Below are positions 1-6,727 of a stretch of DNA of 43,249 nucleotides, in pieces. The translations under genes were made by a program, and so were the position numbers. Source of the stretch: an uncultured Campylobacteraceae bacterium (lineage in GTDB: Bacteria; Campylobacterota; Campylobacteria; Campylobacterales; Arcobacteraceae); contig CAJXPH010000002.1 in assembly GCA_913057765.1 (NCBI GenBank), positions 1 to 43,249 on the forward strand, in the 5' to 3' direction. Each line of letters begins with the position of its first letter. The first letter of the stretch is position 1. The notes beneath the pieces are model-generated. The model searched no databases and had not been told where the DNA came from. It saw nothing but the letters and a program-made list of their open reading frames with translations.

Positions 1-47
1 CTACACTATCCTCTTCGTCGGCAGCGTCAGATGTGTATAAGAGACAG
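1..47 (+). other. Nextera i5-side sequencing adapter (contamination)
   Basis: This is not genomic. Bases 1-6 are the end of the P5 primer and 7-14 occupy the i5 index position. Bases 15-28 (tcgtcggcagcgtc) plus 29-47 (agatgtgtataagagacag) are the Nextera read-1 adapter and the transposon mosaic end. Genomic sequence begins at 48. Translation through the adapter gives the peptide MYKRQ. Confidence 0.97.
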
Positions 48-479
48 ATTTCATATATAGAGACTCTTTTAAATAAAATTGTTGAAAAAATGTTTAACGA
101 AGGTAAAAATAAAAAAGCAAGTAGAAAAAAAGATATCTCAGCTCTAATTTCTGGAGCAAAAATGAACATAGAAGCAATCATGGCCGAAACTGAATTAACA
201 GTAGCGGATCTTCTTAAATTATGTAAAGATGACATTATTGTATTTAATAAAAACGCTACATCATCATCTTCAAAAATATATGTAAATAATAGTGAAAAAT
301 TTGTAGGTGTCTCTGGAATATCAAATAACAGAAAAGCTATTCAAGTTAAGGCTAATATTGATCATGAAAAACAAGAAACTCTCGAATCATTAAGAGTTAT
401 GAGAGAAGAAAGAATTGTAAAAGCTAAAGAATCTAGTGCGAATATCAAAAGACTTCTTCACGAAAGAGACAACTTCTAA
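48..479 (+). CDS. fliM: Flagellar motor switch protein FliM, C-terminal fragment
   Basis: This is the C-terminal part of a protein resembling FliM, the C-ring component that binds CheY-P and sets rotation direction. The recognisable part is the SpoA-type domain: a hydrophobic strand pattern ending in IYVNNSEKFVGVSGISNNRK, like the 'v.v.g...f.g..g..n.k.A' core of FliM/FliN. A charged tail with MREERIVKAKES follows. The 5' end is lost because the contig begins in adapter, so the MYKRQ that would start the frame at 33 is not part of the protein. Genomic codons run in frame from 48. It converges on pyrC, with 23 bases between the stop codons. FliN or FliY are alternatives, but the spacing and tail fit FliM better. 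Confidence 0.68.
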   Translation: MSYIETLLNKIVEKMFNEGKNKKASRKKDISALISGAKMNIEAIMAETELTVADLLKLCKDDIIVFNKNATSSSSKIYVNNSEKFVGVSGISNNRKAIQVKANIDHEKQETLESLRVMREERIVKAKESSANIKRLLHERDNF

Positions 480-491
480 TAGTTATCTCTT
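464..491 (+). terminator. Possible fliM terminator hairpin
   Basis: An 11-bp imperfect stem (aagagacaact / agttatctctt, one mismatch) surrounds the fliM stop codon, with a 6-base loop. Only a weak T-rich tail follows. It sits between the convergent fliM and pyrC genes. This is a suggestion only. Confidence 0.35.
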
Positions 492-502
492 CTTAAATCT
501 TA

Positions 503-1519
503 TTAGTCTTCAAGACTCCAAGGGATTGTTTCTCCTGCATACATAGGAACTACATTTTCATTTTTGTATTCGTACATTGAAGGAACTATAAAATCTTTTT
601 TTACTAATTTAATAGTTTTTGGTTTAGGATGGATATTATAAATTTTCTGAGCATTTGAAGACACAAAAGCATTTAAATTATCTAAACAATTATGTTCTTC
701 AAAGAGTTGCGTTAATACTTGTAGAGCAATAGGAGAAGTAAAGACACCTGCTGCACAACCACAACACTCTTTTTTATGTTTTGGATGAGGAGCAGAGTCA
801 CTACCAAACATTAATTTAGGATGAGCTTTTAATGCGGCTTTTAATAAAGCTTTTCTATCTCTTGGTCTCTTAGCAATAGGTTTACAAAAAAGATGCGGAT
901 TTAACATACCACCTGCTACGTCATCTAAAGTAATTAATAAATGATGTAAAGTTACAGTAGCATGAAGATTATCATATTTATCTAATAATTCAATAGCATC
1001 TTTAGTTGTAATATGTTCCATAATAATTTTTAAATCAGGAAATGCTTTAGCAATTGATTCATAAATTGGCATAAATTCAGCTTCTCTATCCATCACAAAA
1101 CCATTTGTTTCACCATGAATACAAAGAGGAATTCCTAATTTACTCATAGACTCTAAAGTAGGTCTTAAAACCTCTACATCCATAGATGCAGCACCGGTAT
1201 CAGAGTTTGTTGTAATTCCTGCAGGATAAAGTTTTATTGCAATTATTTCATCTTTTATATCTTCTAAAAATTCATAAGAATAATCATTTTTAAAGAACAA
1301 AGTTACATGAGCATCAAATTCATCTTCAGAGCATGCTTCTTTTATTCTTTCTTTATATGATAAAAGAGCCTCTTTAGTAGTAATAGGAGGAACTAAATTT
1401 GGCATAATTAAAGCACCAGAAAAAGTATTTGATGTTAGAGGACCTACAAGCTTTAACATATCATCATCACGTAAATGAAGATGCATATCTAAAGCTGAGT
1501 TTATAATGAAATTCTGCAT
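503..1519 (-). CDS. pyrC: Dihydroorotase, class II (PyrC)
   Basis: This enzyme catalyses cyclisation of N-carbamoyl-aspartate to dihydroorotate, the third step of pyrimidine synthesis, in the cytoplasm. Visible motifs are the metal-binding DMHLHLRDD near the N-terminus, KLYPAG with the lysine that is carboxylated in this family, CIHGE and MEHITT histidines, and FGSDSAPH with the catalytic aspartate. About 338 residues fits the E. coli-type PyrC family. I start it at the ATG at 1519, one base beyond the glnK1 stop, with AGGA about 11 bases upstream. An in-frame ATG at 1546 would overlap glnK1 and has no better ribosome site. Its position as last gene after two amtB-glnK pairs suggests read-through from the nitrogen operon, linking ammonium status to pyrimidine synthesis. 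That link is inferred. Confidence 0.95.
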   Translation of the reverse strand: MQNFIINSALDMHLHLRDDDMLKLVGPLTSNTFSGALIMPNLVPPITTKEALLSYKERIKEACSEDEFDAHVTLFFKNDYSYEFLEDIKDEIIAIKLYPAGITTNSDTGAASMDVEVLRPTLESMSKLGIPLCIHGETNGFVMDREAEFMPIYESIAKAFPDLKIIMEHITTKDAIELLDKYDNLHATVTLHHLLITLDDVAGGMLNPHLFCKPIAKRPRDRKALLKAALKAHPKLMFGSDSAPHPKHKKECCGCAAGVFTSPIALQVLTQLFEEHNCLDNLNAFVSSNAQKIYNIHPKPKTIKLVKKDFIVPSMYEYKNENVVPMYAGETIPWSLED

Positions 1520-1520
1520 A

Positions 1521-1862
<342 letters not shown>

Positions 1863-1924
1863 TCATCCTTTTTTTAAGTATTTTATTCTATCTAATTTTT
1901 TTTATTATTTAGGTTATATTTATT

Positions 1925-3112
1925 TTAGAAAGCTCGTTTAAACTCTGGGTATGCTTCTAAACCACACTCTTCTACATCTAAACCTTGCATTTCTTCATCT
2001 CTATCTGCTCTTAATGGTGATACTTTATTAATTAAGAACAAAACAACATATGAAGCAACAAAGGCAAATATAGCAACAACTACAACACCTTTTAATTGTC
2101 CCATAAAAGTAATATCTTCACCATTTGCAGCAAATATACCAACAGCTAATGTCCCCCAGATACCATTTAATAAATGAACAGAAAGTGCCCCAACAGGATC
2201 ATCAAGTTTTAATTTATCAAAGAAAGATACTCCAAATACTACAATTACACCACCAATTGCACCAATTAAAATAGGTGTATATATATCATATAAATCTGGA
2301 CCTGCTGTTATTGCAACTAATCCACCTAATGCACCATTTAGTACCATCGTGATATCCAGTTTTTTATATCTAAAGTACATGAATGCACCTACCATGATTG
2401 CACCTGCAAGTCCTGCCGTATTTGTATTCATTATAGTTAAAGCAACAGCATCAGCAGATTCTTTAGAAGCTATTGAACCAACAGAACCACCATTAAATCC
2501 AAACCACCCAATCCATAATAAAAATGCTCCAAGTGTAACTAAGGGAATATTTGATGCAGGTATAACTCTAACTCCACCATCTTTTGTATATCTTCCTTTT
2601 CTGGCACCTATTATTAAAATTGCGGCTAATAAAGCCCATCCACCAGTTGAATGAATTACTGTTGATCCAGCTAAGTCATACATTGTAAGATCTAAGAATG
2701 TTCCCTCTAACATATCTGCACCCCATGACCAGTTAACAATTGTAGGATAAAGAATACCACCCATAATTACAGTGAATAGTGCTAAAGGTAATACTTTTGC
2801 TCTTTCAGATACACCACCAGACATAATATTGATTACTTTACCAACAAATGCCATTTGAAATAAAAATGCTGCATATTTAGACATTGTATCACTTCCAAAG
2901 TCGCCAAATGCAATTGAATAACCTATAAGTAAAAATGAAATTGATGCTACTGCATAAATCATTGTATTTATCATTAATACTGCTGAAACATTTTTTGTTC
3001 TAACAAGTCCTGCTTCAAGCATAGCAAAACCTGGTACCATAAAGATAATTAACGTCATTGCAAATATTGCAAAAAACGTATCAAGCACATAACTTACTGA
3101 TTCTAAATCCAT
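1925..3112 (-). CDS. amtB: Ammonium transporter (AmtB paralog 1)
   Basis: This 395-residue Amt/Rh-family channel conducts ammonia derived from periplasmic ammonium across the inner membrane. There are eleven hydrophobic segments. The signature region DLAGSTVIHSTGGWALL carries the first pore histidine and LSVHLLNGIWGTLAVG the second. GFAMLEAGLVRTKN near the N-terminus is the typical first-helix motif. The C-terminal tail (GLDVEECGLEAYPEF) is the conserved PII-interacting end. The ATG at 3112 has AAGGG about eight bases upstream. It is followed by glnK1 and preceded by glnK2. A 17-bp dyad (3182-3198) upstream suggests its own regulated promoter in addition to read-through. Confidence 0.95.
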   Translation of the reverse strand: MDLESVSYVLDTFFAIFAMTLIIFMVPGFAMLEAGLVRTKNVSAVLMINTMIYAVASISFLLIGYSIAFGDFGSDTMSKYAAFLFQMAFVGKVINIMSGGVSERAKVLPLALFTVIMGGILYPTIVNWSWGADMLEGTFLDLTMYDLAGSTVIHSTGGWALLAAILIIGARKGRYTKDGGVRVIPASNIPLVTLGAFLLWIGWFGFNGGSVGSIASKESADAVALTIMNTNTAGLAGAIMVGAFMYFRYKKLDITMVLNGALGGLVAITAGPDLYDIYTPILIGAIGGVIVVFGVSFFDKLKLDDPVGALSVHLLNGIWGTLAVGIFAANGEDITFMGQLKGVVVVAIFAFVASYVVLFLINKVSPLRADRDEEMQGLDVEECGLEAYPEFKRAF

Positions 3113-3143
3113 AATATAACCCTTGTCTTTTTAATCTAGAAGA

Positions 3144-3149
3144 ATTATA
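3144..3149 (-). promoter_or_regulatory. Candidate -10 box for amtB1
   Basis: A perfect TATAAT on the minus strand lies 33 bases downstream of the dyad at 3182-3198 and 32 bases before the amtB1 ATG. No clear -35 is seen, which is common in Campylobacterota promoters. This is an inference from sequence only. Confidence 0.4.
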
Positions 3150-3181
3150 TATTGTTTTAAGAGTTTAAGATAGTAGTTCTC

Positions 3182-3198
3182 TGTATATATTTTATACA
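3182..3198. promoter_or_regulatory. Shared nitrogen-cluster dyad, copy 1 (upstream of amtB1)
   Basis: TGTATA-tattt-TATACA is a perfect 6+5+6 inverted repeat, with C/G flanks extending it to seven base pairs. Its near edge is 70 bases from the amtB1 start. The same motif recurs at 4895-4911 and 5043-5059 in front of the other two nitrogen transcription units, which argues for an operator rather than chance. Confidence 0.6.
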
Positions 3199-3219
3199 GA
3201 TTGATAGATTTTATATTGA

Positions 3220-3236
3220 AGGAGAAAAAATCTCCT
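3220..3236 (-). terminator. Weak hairpin after glnK2
   Basis: A six-base-pair stem (AGGAGA / TCTCCT) with a five-base loop lies just downstream of the glnK2 stop. There is no strong T-run, so it may attenuate rather than end transcription. Confidence 0.3.
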
Positions 3237-3260
3237 CCAAAGAAAGTAAAGAAAGTACGA

Positions 3261-3608
<348 letters not shown>

Positions 3609-3611
3609 CTA

Positions 3612-4826
3612 TTATGCTTTTTTGAATTCTGGGTAACATTCAAGACCAGTTTCATGAATATCAAGACCAGTAATTTCTGTCTCTTCGTCTACTCTTAATC
3701 CAATAATTAAATCAAGTACTTTCCAAATAATAAATGAAGTGATAAATACAAATGCTCCAATTACAACAATACCTTTAAGTTGAGCCATAATAGTTACTTC
3801 TGGATTGAATATACCTACTGCTAAAGTTCCCCAGATACCGGCAACTAAGTGAACAGATAAAGCTCCAACAGGGTCATCAATTCTTAACTTATCCCATAAA
3901 GGAACAGCAAATACAACTAATGCACCACCAACAATACCTTCAATAAATGAAATCATCATTCCTAAATCAGGACCAGCAGTTACAGATACAAGACCTGCTA
4001 AAGCACCATTTAAAACCATTGTTAAATCCACTTTTTTGTATAAAAGTTGAGTTAAAAGTGCAGCTGCAATTGCACCAGCACAAGCTGCCATATTTGTATC
4101 AGCTACAACTAAAGCAATTCCATTAATATCAGCTTTTGAACCTAGAGCTAATTGAGAACCCCCATTAAATCCAAACCAACCCATCCATAAAATGAATGTA
4201 CCAAGTGTTGCAAGTGTTAAGTTAGAACCTGGAATTGGTCTAACTCTACCGTCTTTACCATATTTACCTCGTCTAGCTCCAAGTATTAATACACCTGCTA
4301 ATGCAGCCCATCCACCTACTGAGTGAACAATTGTAGAACCAGCAAAGTCAGAGAAACCTGCAATTAAACCACCAAGTTCAGTTCCACCCCATGTCCAATG
4401 ACCTTGAATTGGATAAATTAAACCAGATAAAAATACAACAAAGATTAAGAATGGCCATAATTTGATTCTTTCAGCTACCGTACCAGAAATAACTGATGCT
4501 GCAGTTGCTACGAACATAACTTGAAAGAAGAAGTCAGCTGCTGCTGGATAAGCTGCATCTGGCGCATTTTCCATACTAATTGTTGAAAAGGCACCCATAA
4601 AAGACGAACCATCACCATACATTAAGTTATAACCTACAAAATAATACATAATACAAGAGATTGCAAATAGTGCCATATTTTTTGTTAATACAGTTGCATT
4701 ATTTTTTGATCTTGTAAGACCTGCTTCTAACATGGCAAACCCTGCTGCCATCCACATTACTAATACACCAGAAAATACAAATAAGAACCCGTCTAATATA
4801 TATTTTAAGTCGTTAAAATTTTCCAT
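3612..4826 (-). CDS. amtB: Ammonium transporter (AmtB paralog 2)
   Basis: This is a 404-residue Amt-family transporter. Conserved elements are GFAMLEAGLTRSKN, DFAGSTIVHSVGGWAAL with the first pore histidine, FNGGS, LSVHLVAGIWGTLAVG with the second pore histidine, and a C-terminal GLDIHETGLECYPEF tail that normally touches GlnK. It differs from paralog 1 in the second periplasmic loop, which is longer (DGSSFMGAFSTISMENAPDA), so kinetics or affinity may differ. It is the first gene of the minus-strand nitrogen operon. Upstream is the 280-base divergent regulatory region shared with the PDC-regulator-glnD unit, including a TGTATA-N5-TATACA dyad 69 bases from its start. Confidence 0.95.
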   Translation of the reverse strand: MENFNDLKYILDGFLFVFSGVLVMWMAAGFAMLEAGLTRSKNNATVLTKNMALFAISCIMYYFVGYNLMYGDGSSFMGAFSTISMENAPDAAYPAAADFFFQVMFVATAASVISGTVAERIKLWPFLIFVVFLSGLIYPIQGHWTWGGTELGGLIAGFSDFAGSTIVHSVGGWAALAGVLILGARRGKYGKDGRVRPIPGSNLTLATLGTFILWMGWFGFNGGSQLALGSKADINGIALVVADTNMAACAGAIAAALLTQLLYKKVDLTMVLNGALAGLVSVTAGPDLGMMISFIEGIVGGALVVFAVPLWDKLRIDDPVGALSVHLVAGIWGTLAVGIFNPEVTIMAQLKGIVVIGAFVFITSFIIWKVLDLIIGLRVDEETEITGLDIHETGLECYPEFKKA

Positions 4827-4894
4827 TTTTTTCCTTTTGAAAATAATTATGTCGAAATTTTATCAGAATAAAGAAACTGTATGTCCTATATAAT

Positions 4895-4911
4895 TGTATA
4901 ATTTATATACA
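4895..4911. promoter_or_regulatory. Shared nitrogen-cluster dyad, copy 2 (upstream of amtB2)
   Basis: TGTATA-attta-TATACA is a perfect 17-bp dyad extended by one further T/A pair. Its near edge is 69 bases from the amtB2 ATG, almost the same spacing as copy 1 upstream of amtB1 (70 bases). A conserved position relative to two paralogous genes supports a functional operator. Confidence 0.62.
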
Positions 4912-4953
4912 AAATTAATTGATAACATCTATAATAGACCCATTTATATCCCA

Positions 4954-4979
4954 TAAAATGGTAATATATTGCCATTTTA
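4954..4979. promoter_or_regulatory. 26-bp near-perfect palindrome in the amtB2/PDC-protein divergent region
   Basis: TAAAATGG and CCATTTTA flank an AATATATT core. Only one symmetrical pair (4962/4971) is mismatched. It lies midway in the 4827-5106 intergenic region, about 130 bases from either start. It is unlike the TGTATA dyads and suggests a second regulator. The rest of the gap is very AT-rich with no gene seen. Confidence 0.5.
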
Positions 4980-5042
4980 ATAGTTTGAAAGAATTTTTAC
5001 TATTTTAATATTTCTTCTTCAAATTCTTATTTTTTATATATT

Positions 5043-5059
5043 TGTATATTTTTTATACA
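5043..5059. promoter_or_regulatory. Shared nitrogen-cluster dyad, copy 3 (upstream of the PDC-regulator-glnD unit)
   Basis: TGTATA-ttttt-TATACA lies 21 bases before the TATAAT at 5081-5086, so it overlaps the expected -35 position. That placement would suit a class II activator or a repressor acting on the unit that encodes the Fis-type regulator and glnD. Confidence 0.6.
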
Positions 5060-5080
5060 CACATTTCATATACAGTGTGT

Positions 5081-5086
5081 TATAAT
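5081..5086 (+). promoter_or_regulatory. -10 box of the PDC-regulator-glnD operon
   Basis: A perfect TATAAT lies 20 bases before the start codon at 5107, preceded by tgtgt and AT-rich sequence. A good ribosome site (aggagag, 5097-5103) follows. Confidence 0.6.
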
Positions 5087-5106
5087 TACGCTTACTAGGA
5101 GAGATA

Positions 5107-5967
5107 ATGAAAGAGTTTTTAGAAATATATGATCAAAACCGCGATAAAATTGAATTTTTCCTACAAGAAAGTTTAAAAAATATTGGAAACCTAGGTACTT
5201 ATAAGAAAAATAAATTTGCAGAAGTATTTGATATCTTCCCTTCTCTTGAACTTATATATCTAGTAAATAAAACTTCAAAAAATCAAATATCAGCAAATAT
5301 TTATAAAAATAAAATTGATGAAAAAGCAAAAGATAAAGATAGAAGTCATCTAATTTCGAAATTGGAATTTAAAGACAATAATATGGCTTTCTCAACTCCT
5401 TATATTAGTAGTGCAACTAGAAGCAATTGTATTACTGTGACAATTAAAGAAAACGATACAATCATATTTCTAGATTTTAGAATTGATGTTCTATTAGAGA
5501 GATTAAATCTTATTGAACTACATAAACCTTTTCATAGTGCAACAAAACTTTTTTATATGTTAGCTGGATTCTCAATGATTGCACTATCTGTTTTCATTAT
5601 TCTTTATTCCTTATATGATTTTATAATATTTGTATTATTTAAAGAAGGTATCGAATTAGAAGTAATATTCAAACCAATTATTGCTTTAACCTTAGGTATT
5701 GCAATATTTGACTTGGCAAAAACTATTTTAGAACAAGAAGTATTTTTTAAATCTTATTCTAAAAATTCTAGAGTTGAAACAAAAATGATTACAAAATTTC
5801 TAATTACAATTATAATTGCATTATCTATTGAAGCACTTATTGTCGTATTTAAGATTGCTATAAATGATTATGACAAAATGGTAAATGCTCTGTATTTAAT
5901 TACAGGTATTTCATTAATACTTATTGCACTTGCAGTATTTATCAAATTAACTAAAAATAAGGTATAA
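5107..5967 (+). CDS. Membrane protein with PDC/Cache-like N-terminal domain
   Basis: The function is not known. Residues 1-140 resemble a PDC/Cache sensor domain: FPSLELIYLVNK, then a DRS motif near 78-80, then STPYISSATRSNCITVTI and a closing strand FLDFRI. Residues about 148-178, 188-204, 229-251 and 260-280 are four hydrophobic segments. The order is odd. Cache domains are usually extracytoplasmic and preceded by a membrane helix, but here no helix or signal peptide comes first, so the domain may be cytoplasmic. It is the first gene of a unit with a Fis-type regulator (one base between stop and start) and glnD. A role in sensing or tethering for nitrogen control is inferred from this context only. 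The start has a clear AGGAGAG ribosome site. Confidence 0.75.
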   Translation: MKEFLEIYDQNRDKIEFFLQESLKNIGNLGTYKKNKFAEVFDIFPSLELIYLVNKTSKNQISANIYKNKIDEKAKDKDRSHLISKLEFKDNNMAFSTPYISSATRSNCITVTIKENDTIIFLDFRIDVLLERLNLIELHKPFHSATKLFYMLAGFSMIALSVFIILYSLYDFIIFVLFKEGIELEVIFKPIIALTLGIAIFDLAKTILEQEVFFKSYSKNSRVETKMITKFLITIIIALSIEALIVVFKIAINDYDKMVNALYLITGISLILIALAVFIKLTKNKV

Positions 5968-5968
5968 A

Positions 5969-6727
5969 ATGAAAGATTACATAGCTATTTCAAAAAATTC
6001 TAAAGAAATTTTAAACTCTGCGCATCTTTTACAAAGTGTTGAAGTAAATGCATTAATATCTGGAGAAGCAGGAGCTGGTAAAAAATCACTATCTCAATAT
6101 ATTGTTCCAGATGCTCCTATTTTCAAAGCAAAAAATTTACAACAAGATATTATAGACAATGTAATAAATTTAAAAAACTGTTCAATTATTATAGATAAAA
6201 TAGAAAATATTACAAATATTGATTTACTTATAAATTGGATAGATGAAAACTCTATTAGAGTGATTGCTACAACATTAAAAGAGGAATTAAATAGTAAAAT
6301 AGCTGAACAGTTCTCAATTACAATGGAACTTCCTCCATTAAAAGATAGAGAAGAAGACGTAAAAGCATTAACTACTAAGTTCTCAAAAGAAGCTAGTACA
6401 ACTTTAGATTTAGAACAAATCATTCCTTCAAAACTTATGGTTAATATATCTAATAATGCGCATAGTTTAAGAAAATCAATATACTTTTCTTATCTATTTG
6501 AAACTATTGGGGAAGATGAGATACTAATGTTTATGGAAAACTACATGTACTCAAATATGCATGGAGAAGATTCATATAAAGATTTTTTATATCTTCTTGA
6601 AGTGCCGATTTTAAAAGCGGCATCAAAAAAATATAAGTCACAAGTTCAAATGGCTAAACATTTAGGACTAAATAGAATTACATTAAGAAAAAAACTTGAT
6701 ATACATAAGGATTTTTTAAATGACTGA
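5969..6727 (+). CDS. Shortened NtrC-like regulator with Fis-type HTH
   Basis: This 252-residue protein derives from sigma-54 activators. It keeps a Walker A (GEAGAGKKS, residues 32-40), a Walker-B-like strand IIIDKIENI (73-81) with lysine in place of the usual glutamate, and the family phrase LPPLKDREEDV (121-131). A well-preserved Fis-type helix-turn-helix (SQVQMAKHLGLNRITLRKKL) lies near residues 224-243. It has no receiver domain. Only about 35 residues separate Walker A from Walker B, so the GAFTGA loop that contacts sigma-54 has no room and is not seen. It probably acts as a DNA-binding regulator without sigma-54 activation. It starts one base after the membrane protein and overlaps glnD by eight bases. 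It is the obvious candidate to bind the TGTATA-N5-TATACA dyads, though this is inferred. Confidence 0.8.
   Translation: MKDYIAISKNSKEILNSAHLLQSVEVNALISGEAGAGKKSLSQYIVPDAPIFKAKNLQQDIIDNVINLKNCSIIIDKIENITNIDLLINWIDENSIRVIATTLKEELNSKIAEQFSITMELPPLKDREEDVKALTTKFSKEASTTLDLEQIIPSKLMVNISNNAHSLRKSIYFSYLFETIGEDEILMFMENYMYSNMHGEDSYKDFLYLLEVPILKAASKKYKSQVQMAKHLGLNRITLRKKLDIHKDFLND

Noticed and set aside
33-47. MYKRQ as a natural N-terminus of the first and last proteins
   Set aside because: It is the translation of the Nextera mosaic end at both contig ends.
2349-2654. Plus-strand frame opposite amtB1
   Set aside because: It is antisense to a strongly conserved transporter and has no promoter or ribosome site; it is a shadow.
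3182-3198. TGTATA dyad as a Bacillus TnrA/GlnR box
   Set aside because: The length matches, but the required A at the fifth position of TGTNA is T here. No GlnR/TnrA-type protein is encoded nearby.
4959-4972. Possible sigma-54 promoter (TGG...TTGC) near amtB2
   Set aside because: The GG-GC spacing is one base short of the required length, and the bases belong to a 26-bp palindrome. No other -24/-12 element was found.
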